Source of the DNA: Pseudomonas koreensis
GTDB lineage: Bacteria; Pseudomonadota; Gammaproteobacteria; Pseudomonadales; Pseudomonadaceae
DNA length: 64,000 nt
Reading direction: 5' to 3'
Assembly: GCF_024169245.1 (NCBI RefSeq)
Contig: NZ_JALJWP010000001.1
Span: forward strand, 5,147,501-5,211,500
Every line of letters begins with the position of its first letter. Within the stretch, counting starts at the first letter, position 1. The notes under the pieces are model-generated. The model saw nothing but the letters and a program-made list of their open reading frames with translations, was not told where the DNA came from and did no database searches. Of this stretch, positions 36,844 to 44,892 are shown piece after piece. Both the position numbers and the translations under genes were made by a program.

Positions 36844-38843
36844 GCCTGAGCCGCCTCGCAGATCAGGCAACGCGAGGTCCGCGTGGTCAGTAGCGCATGA
36901 CGTTGCTGCACCGCATCGAATGTCGCTTTGAGCAGCGGCGTGGCGCCCGGCAGCAACGGTTCGGCTGGCAGAGACACCGCTGGCACCCCGCCCTGCACAA
37001 TCGGCGTACTGCTGAAGATCCCCGCCGCCCCCACCGTCAGCCAGTGTCCGCCGGCCGCCAGGGTTATTTGCATGCCGCTGTTGAAAACCACCTGCTCGCC
37101 CGCGCCGAAATGCAGCTGCTGCGCGGCACTGACGCGTTGGCTGGAGACCCGTACATGCTGTTCGCCCTGCACCCACAGATGATCGTCCTGCTTGAGTTCA
37201 GTCAGGCGATTGCCGTGGGTCAGGTGATGTTCTTCATCGCGCAACTCAAGGCTGGAGACGCCGCCAATCACCTGGCTGTGCAGGTTGTCGACCTGCACAC
37301 GCAAGTCGTTGAGCACGTGCTGAACGAAGTCGCGCTGCGCCCGGATGGAGATTTCTTCCGCGCCTTGCCGGTCCTCGATGCGCAGTTCGTTGTAACCACC
37401 GCCACCGGGGCTGCTCTGGCTGCGCCAGATACTGCGCGTCTGTTGCGCCGGCAGGTCCAGCGGCACCGGGGTTTCGGCGTTGGGCAGGCAGGCGAGCAAA
37501 TGCGGTTTGTCCGGATCACCCTCGGTGAACCCCACCAACACTTCCATGCCGACCCGTGGAATCTGCACGCTGCCGTAGCGGTCATGTGCCCAGGCGGTGG
37601 CCACGCGCAGCCAGCAACTTGACTGTTCATCGCGCTGGCCGTCGCGATCCCAGAGCATTTGCACTTTCACGCGGCCGTAGGCATCGCTGTAGATTTCTTC
37701 GCCGGGCGGGCCGGTCACCACCGCCAGCTGACTGCCGCTGACGCGCGGTTTGACATGCTTGAGCTGCGGGCGAAACACCACGTCCCACGGTGTGGCGACG
37801 AAATGGTTGCGATAGCCCTGACTGAAACCATCTGCGTCAGCCTGCTCGGTGAACGCTTCCTTGAGCACTTGCGGCTGTTTGCCGATGTGCTCGACCTCGG
37901 TCAGCAACCATAAATCGTTGCAGTCGGCGCGCGAGTAATCGGCCATGGTCATGAAACTGCCGCCGCGCATCAGCGCCTGATTGCTACGCCCGTTAGCCAG
38001 ACGATAGTCGGCACCATGGCGCTCCAGCACACGCTGGCTGAGGTGTTTGCCTCGCTCGCGATGGGTGAACTGCCCGGGAAACTCATAATCTTCCAGCAGC
38101 GGAACCCGCGCTGCACTGGCCTTGGCATCCAACTGCACCGCAGGCTTTTCGAAGTGATAGTCGCGGCGCTCGACGAGGTTGCAGCGTGGTTCAAGGCGCA
38201 CAGTGAACTGGTCGATAACCGGCGCGTCGGCAACCAGGCCATTGCCCTGCAGATAACGGGTCGTCACATCGTGTTTGAGAAACGCCGTCTGATCGTCGCC
38301 GAACACCAACAGGTGCGCCTCACGGCGGTGGCGAAAGTGAAAGTGCACGCCCTCCTCCTCGCACAGCCTCTGGATGAAGTGCAGATCGGATTCCTGGTAT
38401 TGCACGCAATACACCCGCGCCGGGTACTCGGTGCTGAGCTGAAAATGCCAGGCATCGGCCTGCATGCCGTGATCGCCCAACACATTGGCGATGATCTGCG
38501 GCACGCTCAGGTTCTGGAAAATCCGCTGATTGCGCCGATGCGCGAGGTAGGCAAGATGCGGTGCCAGGGTGATCTGGTAACGGCTCAGCCGAACACCGCA
38601 ATCACCCTGGCCGACCCGATAGACCAACCCGTGCATGCCGCCACCGTCGGCACCGAAACAGAGAAAGGCCGGCCGGTGCAGCAAGCCTTCCAGATCCAGA
38701 TCGTGGCGCTCGCTGACCAGCTCGATATCAAGTTCGTAGGCCTGGTTGAGCATTTCCCGGGTTCGAAAGCCGAACACTTGAAGATCGTGGGAAACGCCTT
38801 CTATCTCGAGGGTGAAAACAACTGGCTTGCCAGCAATGCGCAT
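36840..38843 (-). CDS. vgrG: Type VI secretion spike protein VgrG
   Basis: 667 residues. The N-terminal gp27-like part has FTLEIEGVSHDLQVFGFRTREMLNQAYELDIEL, and the YQESDLHFIQRLCEEEGVHFHF motif near 165. The gp5-like OB domain has GEEIYSDAYGRVKVQM, SCWLRVATAWA and GMEVLVGFTEGDPDKPHL. A beta-helix (DUF2345-type) tail follows from about 490 with RIEDRQGAEEISIRAQRDF. Start at 38843 is preferred because it begins at the domain; 18 residues upstream are unlike the family. No baseplate, sheath or ATPase genes are nearby, so this is an orphan vgrG island served by a type VI system elsewhere. Confidence 0.95.
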   Translation of the reverse strand: MRIAGKPVVFTLEIEGVSHDLQVFGFRTREMLNQAYELDIELVSERHDLDLEGLLHRPAFLCFGADGGGMHGLVYRVGQGDCGVRLSRYQITLAPHLAYLAHRRNQRIFQNLSVPQIIANVLGDHGMQADAWHFQLSTEYPARVYCVQYQESDLHFIQRLCEEEGVHFHFRHRREAHLLVFGDDQTAFLKHDVTTRYLQGNGLVADAPVIDQFTVRLEPRCNLVERRDYHFEKPAVQLDAKASAARVPLLEDYEFPGQFTHRERGKHLSQRVLERHGADYRLANGRSNQALMRGGSFMTMADYSRADCNDLWLLTEVEHIGKQPQVLKEAFTEQADADGFSQGYRNHFVATPWDVVFRPQLKHVKPRVSGSQLAVVTGPPGEEIYSDAYGRVKVQMLWDRDGQRDEQSSCWLRVATAWAHDRYGSVQIPRVGMEVLVGFTEGDPDKPHLLACLPNAETPVPLDLPAQQTRSIWRSQSSPGGGGYNELRIEDRQGAEEISIRAQRDFVQHVLNDLRVQVDNLHSQVIGGVSSLELRDEEHHLTHGNRLTELKQDDHLWVQGEQHVRVSSQRVSAAQQLHFGAGEQVVFNSGMQITLAAGGHWLTVGAAGIFSSTPIVQGGVPAVSLPAEPLLPGATPLLKATFDAVQQRHALLTTRTSRCLICEAAQA

Positions 38844-39010
38844 CCACTTGTCCCTGTGTCTGACTGAAAGACGGGACTGTGCAGCGGCGCGCTGCAATGG
38901 GTGAAGTCAGACGTTTCCCTGTTTTGCCAGTCTGCGAGCGAAAAGGACGTGGCTCACAGAGAAACGGACAGATTCCTACGGAAATGATCCCGGACCGCCT
39001 GCAATTTCAA

Positions 39011-39099
39011 TGTGGGAGCGAGCCTGCTCGCGATGGCGGTGTGTCAGTCGCCGACTGCTTAACTGATACACCGCCATCGCGAGCAGGCTCACTCCTACA
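39011..39099. repeat. Inverted REP pair, GAGCCTGCTCGCGA type
   Basis: TGTGGGAGCGAGCCTGCTCG and GAGCAGGCTCACTCCTACA around a GTGTCAGTCG...ACTGATACAC centre, between vgrG and the oxidoreductase gene. Confidence 0.85.
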
Positions 39100-39126
39100 T
39101 GGGTTCCATGTGTCTGGGAATGAGGG

Positions 39127-40083
39127 TCAGGGAAGCAAAATGATCTTGTCCCCGCCACCCTGATTGACCTCTGCATAACGCGCCAGCCCTTCCGCCAGCG
39201 GCACTTGCACCAGGCCCTGCGGCAGCGGCAAGCGATCCTCATCGAAGAACCGCCCGAACCGCTCAAGCATCGCCGCGCATGCCTCGACGCCGTACAACAA
39301 GGAGTTGATGCCGACTACCGAGCCGCCCTTGCGATACAGCGCCAGCGCCGGCAATTGCACGTGGCCATCGACCGGCGCGGCGATGATGGCGATGCGGCCG
39401 AAAGTGGCCAGTGCTGCCACCGAGGCGGGCAGCCAGAAACCGGTGGTGTCGAAGATCACATCGGCGCCGCCGCGATATACCGCGTTGACCTGCGCACCGA
39501 GGTCTTCTGGCTTATCCAGTTGAACCGTCTGATAGCCCTGCCTCTGCAAATCCGCCACCTGCTCGGGCCGGCGCGCCGCGGCCAGCAATTGCGCGCCGCG
39601 CACTTTCGCCAAGGCCAATGCCGCCGTCGCCACCGCTCCGCCGCCGATCACCAGCAAGCGCGTGTCGGCGCTGACCAGGCTGCGTTCCAGCGCATCCCAC
39701 GCCGTGGTGTACGGCACGCCGAGGCTGGCGGCCTGAGCGAAACTCAGATGCGCCGGTTTGTGCGCTACGCCGCTGGCCGGCAGTTTGACGAATTGCGCAT
39801 GGGCACCGTCGGCGAAGAAGCCCAGCTCGCGCCCGGTGCCCCAGACTTCCTGACCGATCATCGCCTGCGGCCCCTCGACCACCACCCCGGCAAAATCCCG
39901 CCCCGGAATCCGTGGCAGAGTGGTGTAGGGAAAACGACCGAGGACGTTTTTCACATCGCTGGGGTTGAGGCCGGCAGCCTTGATCTGCACCAGCACTTCA
40001 TCGACGCCGGGCACCGGGGTCGGGACGTCGACGAAACGCAGGGAAGACAGGTCGCCGGTCTGATCGAATTGCAACGCTTTCAT
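39127..40083 (-). CDS. Zinc-independent alcohol dehydrogenase/quinone oxidoreductase
   Basis: 318 residues. A medium-chain reductase: GroES-like N-terminal half with EVLVQIKAAGLNPSDVKN and IPGRDFAGVVVEG, Rossmann half with LLVIGGGAVATAALALAKVRGAQLLAAARRPEQ. Cys ligands for zinc are absent, as in quinone oxidoreductases, which reduce quinones or enones with NADPH. The nucleotide loop reads GGGAVA rather than GAxGGVG, a variation. Start at 40083 is at the family N-terminus MKALQFDQTG. It follows the XapX gene after 29 bases on the same strand. Confidence 0.88.
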   Translation of the reverse strand: MKALQFDQTGDLSSLRFVDVPTPVPGVDEVLVQIKAAGLNPSDVKNVLGRFPYTTLPRIPGRDFAGVVVEGPQAMIGQEVWGTGRELGFFADGAHAQFVKLPASGVAHKPAHLSFAQAASLGVPYTTAWDALERSLVSADTRLLVIGGGAVATAALALAKVRGAQLLAAARRPEQVADLQRQGYQTVQLDKPEDLGAQVNAVYRGGADVIFDTTGFWLPASVAALATFGRIAIIAAPVDGHVQLPALALYRKGGSVVGINSLLYGVEACAAMLERFGRFFDEDRLPLPQGLVQVPLAEGLARYAEVNQGGGDKIILLP

Positions 40084-40112
40084 GGGCACATCCACCGTGA
40101 AAAAAGGGAAAT

Positions 40113-40286
40113 TCAGGACAACCAGCCAGCGACCAGTTGCCGGCCCAGCGGCCACAACTGCTCACCGGCCAACATGCCGAGCAGACCAACCAGCGCGATG
40201 GCCGGTGGTGCAGGAGAACGGAAATCGAGCGCGCCATAGAGCAGGCCGACGCCCAGGCCAATGGCCAGAGAAATGAGGTAGTTCAT
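40113..40286 (-). CDS. XapX domain small membrane protein
   Basis: 57 residues. Two membrane helices (about 3-20, YLISLAIGLGVGLLYGAL, and 28-45, PAIALVGLLGMLAGEQL) with the family motif RSPAPPAIALVGLLGMLAGE. The start at 40286 has GGAG seven bases upstream; the longer frame to 40373 is not needed. XapX proteins are of unknown function. It probably forms a two-gene operon with the downstream oxidoreductase. Confidence 0.85.
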   Translation of the reverse strand: MNYLISLAIGLGVGLLYGALDFRSPAPPAIALVGLLGMLAGEQLWPLGRQLVAGWLS

Positions 40287-40397
40287 GAGGGAACTCCGCC
40301 GTGGTAAGTGATGGGCAGAGTCTAGGGAATGAGACAGAACGCTATCGGCCAAGGACTTCGGAATTTCGGACAAATCGAAAAGGTCACCACAGTTCCC

Positions 40398-40486
40398 TGT
40401 AGGAGTGAGCCTGCTCGCGATAGCGGTCTTCCAGATGTTGCTGAGCTGACTGACACTCCGCTATCGCGAGCAGGCTCACTCCTACA
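40398..40486. repeat. Inverted REP pair, GAGCCTGCTCGCGA type
   Basis: TGTAGGAGTGAGCCTGCTCG and its reverse complement, between the AraC-type regulator and XapX. Confidence 0.85.
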
Positions 40487-40497
40487 GGGGGTAGCGT

Positions 40498-41265
40498 TCA
40501 GGCCGGGATAAATTGCGAAGGCGCGACGCCAAGCTCTCGGCGAAACATGTCGCTGAAGCTGCTCGGTGAATAGCCCAGTTCACGAGCGATGACGCTCACC
40601 GCCACGCCCTGAATCAATGCCGCCACCGCCGTCGCCAGCTGCACTTGGCGCCGCCATTCGGCGAAGCCCATGCCGAGGCTGTCCTTGAACAAACGCGCCA
40701 ATGTGCGCACGCTGGCCCCGGCGTTTTCCGCATGCTGCTCGAACGGTATCTCCAGCGACGGCGCGGCCATCACGGCCTGACACAGATTCATCAGACGCCG
40801 GTCGGACTCATCCGGCAGCGGAATCTTCAACTGCGAACGCCTTGCCCGCCGCAGCTCTAGTAACGCCAGCCCGACAAGTGCCTCGTAATATTCAGGCTCG
40901 CCGTCATCACCCTGCGCCACCAGCCCGACGATCAACTCGCGCAGCAAACCACCGACTTCGATCACCTGCACCGTCGCATCCAGCGTCGCCGCCAGCGCTG
41001 GACGCAGGTAGATATTGCGCATCTGCAGGTCCGACACCACGCGAATCCCGTGCGGCACTCCCGGCGGCAACCACACCGCCCGCTGCGGCGGCACCACCAG
41101 CGCTTCGTGCGGGGTTTCGACCCACATCACCCCGCTCATCGCATACAGCAACTGCCCCCAGACATGCTCGTGCGGCTCGATGAACAAACCGCGCGGATAG
41201 GTCCGCGCCAGCGGTTGCACGGGCACATCGGTGTCGGTCAGATCAGGGGGCGCGGCGAGGGCCAT
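40498..41265 (-). CDS. AraC-family transcriptional regulator with cupin sensor domain
   Basis: 255 residues. The N-terminal cupin (about 25-95) has FIEPHEHVWGQLLYAMSGVMWVET, and AVWLPPGVPHGIRV. The C-terminal double helix-turn-helix (about 155-253) has ENAGASVRTLARLFKDSLGMGFAEWRRQVQL and VIARELGYSPSSFSDMFRRELG. It lies upstream of XapX and the quinone reductase on the same strand, so it may regulate them, though a REP pair intervenes. Ligand unknown. Confidence 0.92.
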   Translation of the reverse strand: MALAAPPDLTDTDVPVQPLARTYPRGLFIEPHEHVWGQLLYAMSGVMWVETPHEALVVPPQRAVWLPPGVPHGIRVVSDLQMRNIYLRPALAATLDATVQVIEVGGLLRELIVGLVAQGDDGEPEYYEALVGLALLELRRARRSQLKIPLPDESDRRLMNLCQAVMAAPSLEIPFEQHAENAGASVRTLARLFKDSLGMGFAEWRRQVQLATAVAALIQGVAVSVIARELGYSPSSFSDMFRRELGVAPSQFIPA

Positions 41266-41412
41266 GGCGAGCGTTCACAGGGGGGTTGGCGTAGCCGCCA
41301 TGGTAACCAGCACGCCCCGCCCTCGCCAACGATAGATACCGTCGGACAATCCAACTGAATTTTCTCGGCACAGCGCGATCCGTTTATTACCACAGGGAGG
41401 AATACGGGCTTT

Positions 41413-41640
41413 ATGAACAACGCAAAACTTTACGTCATCGACTACACACTGCATGGCACCCCCAAGTCGTTCATTATCCGCTCGGACAAAATGGACAACG
41501 CCGAAGCCTGGCACTGGGCAAGCTGCGACGCGGGCGTGGGTCGCATCCCGCGCTTCGGCCGCGAGAAAGTACAAAAGACCAGCAAACCGATGGCAGAAAA
41601 ATTCGGCCTGGAAAACGTCACCTGGCGCCAGACCAACTGA
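41413..41640 (+). CDS. Small conserved hypothetical protein (75 residues)
   Basis: The protein begins MNNAKLYVIDYTLHGTPKSF and contains AWHWASCDAGVGRIPRFGRE. It has no signal peptide or membrane segment. I recall a Pseudomonas-specific family of this size (possibly DUF6555) but cannot confirm it. AGGGAGG lies at 41394-41400, 12 bases before the ATG. Another small gene follows after 48 bases, so the two may be co-transcribed. Confidence 0.7.
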   Translation: MNNAKLYVIDYTLHGTPKSFIIRSDKMDNAEAWHWASCDAGVGRIPRFGREKVQKTSKPMAEKFGLENVTWRQTN

Positions 41641-41688
41641 CCCCATCGCCTTCACTGCAGGCTTGGCATTCGAAAGGGGAAGCGACCG

Positions 41689-41961
41689 ATGACCGACACT
41701 TATCACCCGGCCCGACTGGATTACGGCCTGACCACCTTCTTCGGCCAGATCACCAAAACGGTGGATTGCGAGGTCGCACTGGAAACGGTGGCGGATGACC
41801 CTTACCGCTTTACCTTGTGTGTCCAGGCACCGGTGCCGGAAGACCTCGACCAGGCCAGGATCGTGGTGATCAAGGTCGAAGGGCGAACATTGCAAGGCAC
41901 GGTGAGGCACTTTGAGCGAAGGGATGACGACAGTCTGAAAATGGAAGTGGAGCCTGATTAG
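41689..41961 (+). CDS. Small hypothetical protein (90 residues)
   Basis: Acidic, soluble, rich in predicted beta strands (VDCEVALETVADDPYRFTLCV; ARIVVIKVEGRTLQGTV). No family recognised. AGGGGAAG precedes the ATG by six bases, which supports translation. The TAG stop falls in the loop of an intrinsic terminator (41946-41976), so coding sequence forms half of the hairpin stem. Confidence 0.65.
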   Translation: MTDTYHPARLDYGLTTFFGQITKTVDCEVALETVADDPYRFTLCVQAPVPEDLDQARIVVIKVEGRTLQGTVRHFERRDDDSLKMEVEPD

Positions 41962-41976
41962 GCTCCACTTTTTTTG
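41946..41976 (+). terminator. Intrinsic terminator overlapping a stop codon
   Basis: AGTGGAGCC-TGATTA-GGCTCCACT followed by seven or more T; nine-base perfect stem. The stop codon of the 41689 gene is in the loop. Confidence 0.9.
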
Positions 41977-41982
41977 CCCTGA

Positions 41983-42150
41983 TTATTTCGGATGGGCGCA
42001 ACCGCAGCCCTTCATCGCACATTCTTCACCGTCCTTGTGGTGATGAGCGCAGGCCTCGCAGCAATAGTGTTTACCGTGCACAGCGTAGGAATGCTCACCC
42101 TCTTTGAGGGTGCAGTTGCAGCCGGGGCAGTCGCATTTTTTATCGGACAT
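41983..42150 (-). CDS. Bacterial metallothionein
   Basis: 55 residues with ten cysteines (6, 8, 11, 13, 30, 31, 34, 44, 49, 51) and seven histidines, beginning MSDKKCDCPGCNC and containing YCCEACAHHH, the bacterial SmtA/BmtA pattern. It binds zinc, cadmium or copper in the cytosol. The ATG at 42150 has AAGGAG nine bases upstream. No metal-responsive operator is recognised upstream. Confidence 0.92.
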   Translation of the reverse strand: MSDKKCDCPGCNCTLKEGEHSYAVHGKHYCCEACAHHHKDGEECAMKGCGCAHPK

Positions 42151-42269
42151 GGGACAGACTCCTTGCGTGGTGGTTGTCTGAGGCTTGAGTGGTAAGCCGT
42201 AAGAGACAGTGTAGGAGGTGGTTTTGCAGGCTGGACAAGTGTTGAGAGATTGGGCGACGCAGAGATGGC

Positions 42270-42295
42270 TTTCGCGAGCAGGCTCGCTCCCACAG
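42270..42295. repeat. Single REP unit
   Basis: TTTCGCGAGCAGGCTCGCTC plus CCACAG, without an inverted partner nearby. Confidence 0.8.
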
Positions 42296-42334
42296 AAAAG
42301 CAAAAGCAAAGCAAAGCAAAGCAAAGCAAAGCAA
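42296..42334 (+). repeat. GCAAA pentanucleotide tandem array
   Basis: After two imperfect units, GCAAA is repeated about six times without interruption, ending at GCAAG. It joins a REP unit directly to the half-palindrome at 42335. Such arrays change length by slippage. Confidence 0.85.
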
Positions 42335-42368
42335 GATCAAAAGATCGCAGCCTTCGGCAGCTCCTACA
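42335..42368. repeat. Single arm of the GCTGCCGAAGGCTGCGATC family
   Basis: GATCAAAAGATCGCAGCCTT followed by CGGCAGCTCCTACA; the left arm usually paired with it is missing. Confidence 0.8.
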
Positions 42369-42419
42369 CACGATGAGCGTTAGCTCGAGTACCGCTTTTG
42401 ATCTTGATCTCAGAGCCCG

Positions 42420-42665
42420 TCGGCAGGCTGAGTGGAGGGATTGATCCGGGCGTGGGAGCGCAGCGACCGTCTGGCGCAGCCAGACACAGCGGAAGGAGGT
42501 GCAGCGAAGCAAACCGGAGCCGCTGCGCCAGGATCGGTCCCGGAACGAAGGAACCCCGAGCCCCAGCGAGCGGGCCGAACGTCAGGGCGAAGCCTTTTTG
42601 GGTACTTTTTCGGCGTCTGGAAAAAGTGCCTCGCCGTAAGGGCGAAACCGTAATCAGCAACACCC
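42420..42665. repeat. Probable Pseudomonas interspersed element
   Basis: A stretch containing CGTGGGAGCGCAGCGACCGT and CAGGATCGGTCCCGGAACGA and ending near CTTTTTCGGCGTCTGG. Its reverse-strand translation (GARGSFVPGPILAQRLRFAS) is one I recall as a recurrent spurious protein in Pseudomonas genomes, which points to a dispersed repeat. This rests on memory; only one copy is in the window. Confidence 0.4.
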
Positions 42666-42701
42666 GCAGCAACGGATATGTACACAATCAAACAAATAAA
42701 A

Positions 42702-43157
42702 TCACCGCGCCTGCCGCGAACTCCGATACATGAAAACCAACGCCACCGCCAAACACACCATCGCCAACATCCGACTCGAAGACAACCCGATCGCCGGATT
42801 CCCCAACCAGCCAAAATTGTCGATCAACATCCCCATCCCCAGCTGCCCGACAATCACCGCCACAGTCGCCACAGCCGTCCCCACCACCGGCACCGCGCCG
42901 ACCATCACCATCATGTACACCACGCCGAACAGCGCCCCGGTCAACTGCCACTTCGGCACCTCCAGCAGACTCACCGCCTGCGCCGGCTCGAAAAACAGGA
43001 TCAACAACCCGGTCACCACCGCACCCACCGCAAAGGTCAGCAGACTGCTACGCAGTACCCCCACCGTCTCGCCCAAGCGACCATTGATCGCCGCCTGAAC
43101 ACTCAACACCGCGCCGGCCAACACCACCACCGTCAACAAAATCACCAGAACCATCAT
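42702..43157 (-). CDS. DMT-type membrane protein, YdcZ (DUF606) family
   Basis: 151 residues with five predicted helices; MVLVILLTVVVLAGAVLSVQAAINGRLGE is the family opening, with SSLLTFAVGAVVTGL and GQLGMGMLIDNFGWLG. YdcZ-type proteins resemble half of a drug/metabolite transporter and often occur as adjacent pairs. The start directly follows the stop of the partner gene at 43158, so both are one operon and may form a heterodimer. Substrate unknown. Confidence 0.88.
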   Translation of the reverse strand: MMVLVILLTVVVLAGAVLSVQAAINGRLGETVGVLRSSLLTFAVGAVVTGLLILFFEPAQAVSLLEVPKWQLTGALFGVVYMMVMVGAVPVVGTAVATVAVIVGQLGMGMLIDNFGWLGNPAIGLSSSRMLAMVCLAVALVFMYRSSRQAR

Positions 43158-43643
43158 TCACCCCCGCGCAATCAGAACCAAAGCCACCACAATCAAACCC
43201 AACGCCAGCCAGCGCTCGCCGTTGACCTGCTTGCGCGTCGCGCCGAACCAGCCGAAATGGTCGATCAACACACTCTTGCCGACCTGACCGGACAAAATCG
43301 CGATCATCGTCATGGCAATGCCGATGTGCGGCGTCGCCAGCGTCAGCACCACCACGTAGATCGGCCCTAGAAATCCGCCAATCAACTGCCAGCGCGGCAG
43401 CTCGGTCAGGGCCGGACCTTTTCGCGGACCGGCGAACAGCAGGAGCAAAAACAGAATCGCCGAACCCACGCCGAAGATGCTCAACGTCGCCCACAAATGC
43501 CCGACCTGCTCGCCCAACGGCCCGAGCAACCCCGCCTCCACCGACAAGCCCATGCCGGCGAGAATCACCAGCGGCAGCAACAGCAGACGCAACACCGAAC
43601 GCTTCACCGGTGCCGCGACCAACCCCTCATCCAACGTCTGCAT
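43158..43643 (-). CDS. DMT-type membrane protein, YdcZ (DUF606) family, partner
   Basis: 161 residues, paralogous to the next gene: SVEAGLLGPLGEQVGHLWATLSIFGVGSAILFL, LPRWQLIGGFLGPIYVV and GQVGKSVLIDHFGWFG. ATG at 43643 is chosen; upstream in-frame codons to 43739 look unrelated. It faces a divergent LysR gene with about 110 bases between, which suggests regulation by that LysR protein. Confidence 0.87.
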   Translation of the reverse strand: MQTLDEGLVAAPVKRSVLRLLLLPLVILAGMGLSVEAGLLGPLGEQVGHLWATLSIFGVGSAILFLLLLFAGPRKGPALTELPRWQLIGGFLGPIYVVVLTLATPHIGIAMTMIAILSGQVGKSVLIDHFGWFGATRKQVNGERWLALGLIVVALVLIARG

Positions 43644-43756
43644 ACACAACCTTCCACGCTCATAAACAATGGCGCGGATTATCGGCTGGCGCCGCTGTGC
43701 GATAAATGGGAGCATCCGGACAACACTTTTGCGCATCACGCACAGCGAGACATTGC

Positions 43757-44692
43757 ATGAATGGGCTCAACGAACTCGGATTCAAGGCGTTACGGCTGTT
43801 CGTGGCGGTCCTCGACCACGGCAGTTTTTCCGAAGTCGCCCGCCGCGAAGGCGTGGCGCCCTCCTCTATCTCGCGGCAGATCCAGCTGATGGAGCAGGCG
43901 CTGAACCAGCAATTGCTCTACCGCCATACCCGCGCCGTGACCCCGACCGAAGCCGGACGCACGCTCGGCCACCATGCACGCCTGCTGTTGGTGCACCTGG
44001 AAGAAGCCGAGCAGGCGTTGCAGGAACAGCAAAGCGAACCCACCGGCCTGGTGCGGATCAACGCGCCAGTGGTGTTCGGCCAGCGCCATCTGACGCCCTG
44101 GCTGGGCCAGCTCTGCGCGCGCTATCCGAAGCTGCAACTGGACATCCAGCAAACCGACCATTACGTCGACCCGCTACAGGAAGGCGCGGACCTGCTGTTT
44201 CGCATCGGCGCGCTGCACGACTCGAGCATGCAGGCACGGATTCTGGCACCGCACCGCTTTCAGGTCGCCGCCAGCCCGGCCTATCTCAAACGCCACGGCA
44301 CTCCACAGCATCCCGACGAACTCGCGCAACATCAGTGCCTGGCCTACAAAGGCGCGGCCGGTCAGCAGCGCTGGTTTTTCCGCCGCGATGGCGACGACTG
44401 GACCCCCTACACCGTCAGAGGCCCGATCACCGGCAACCACGCCGACACCCTGACCCAGGCTGCTCAGCAAGGGCTGGGGCTGGTGATGTTTCCGTCGTGG
44501 CTGATTGGCGAAGCGGTGCGCGAAGGCACACTAGTGCCGGTGCTCGGGGAGTATCAGGTGTCGAACAGTCTGGAGCCGCAGCAGATCGCGGTGCTGTGGC
44601 CGGGGAGCCGACGGTTGTCGGTGAAGGTGAGGACGGTGATTGATTTTTTTGTCGAATGCTTTGGCGAGATTCCCTATTGGGACAGAGCCTGA
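43757..44692 (+). CDS. LysR-family transcriptional regulator
   Basis: 311 residues. The winged helix-turn-helix (about 9-66) has ALRLFVAVLDHGSFSEVARREGVAPSSISRQIQLMEQ; the effector-binding domain (about 95-300) has the two-lobe LysR pattern with FRIGALHDSSM and GLGLVMFPSWL. The protein is of the group that acts on a divergent target, here the YdcZ pair. No operator is identified, though T-N11-A sites could be in the 113-base gap. Confidence 0.92.
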   Translation: MNGLNELGFKALRLFVAVLDHGSFSEVARREGVAPSSISRQIQLMEQALNQQLLYRHTRAVTPTEAGRTLGHHARLLLVHLEEAEQALQEQQSEPTGLVRINAPVVFGQRHLTPWLGQLCARYPKLQLDIQQTDHYVDPLQEGADLLFRIGALHDSSMQARILAPHRFQVAASPAYLKRHGTPQHPDELAQHQCLAYKGAAGQQRWFFRRDGDDWTPYTVRGPITGNHADTLTQAAQQGLGLVMFPSWLIGEAVREGTLVPVLGEYQVSNSLEPQQIAVLWPGSRRLSVKVRTVIDFFVECFGEIPYWDRA

Positions 44693-44698
44693 AGATCA

Positions 44699-44885
44699 AG
44701 AGCCCCTCACCCTAGCCCTCTCCCGGAGGGAGAGGGGACTGACCGAGGTGTACCACCTCCTGCATCGACCTGAAAAACCGCGTCGATTATGGATTCAAAG
44801 CAGGACTTTCAGGTCGGCGTAATCCCGCAATATCCCCCAATCGGTCCCCTCTCCCTCTGGGAGAGGGCTAGGGTGAGGGGCTTTT
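44699..44885. repeat. Long inverted repeat, CCCCTCACCCTAGCCCTCTC type
   Basis: The left CCCCTCACCCTAGCCCTCTC with nested TCCCGGAGGGAGAGGGGA and the right TCCCTCTGGGAGAGGGCTAG plus GGTGAGGGG are complementary over the ends of a 187-base segment. It lies between convergent LysR and chemoreceptor genes. Confidence 0.75.
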
Positions 44886-44892
44886 CAGGCGA

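Larger units (their letters stand above)
42151..42701. other. 551-base intergenic region made of repeats
   Basis: From left to right it holds the metallothionein leader, one REP unit, a GCAAA tandem array, one arm of the GCTGCCGAAGG family, and a 245-base element (about 42420-42665) with no supported gene. Long open frames across the last part exist on both strands but none has a ribosome site or recognised domain. Confidence 0.6.
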
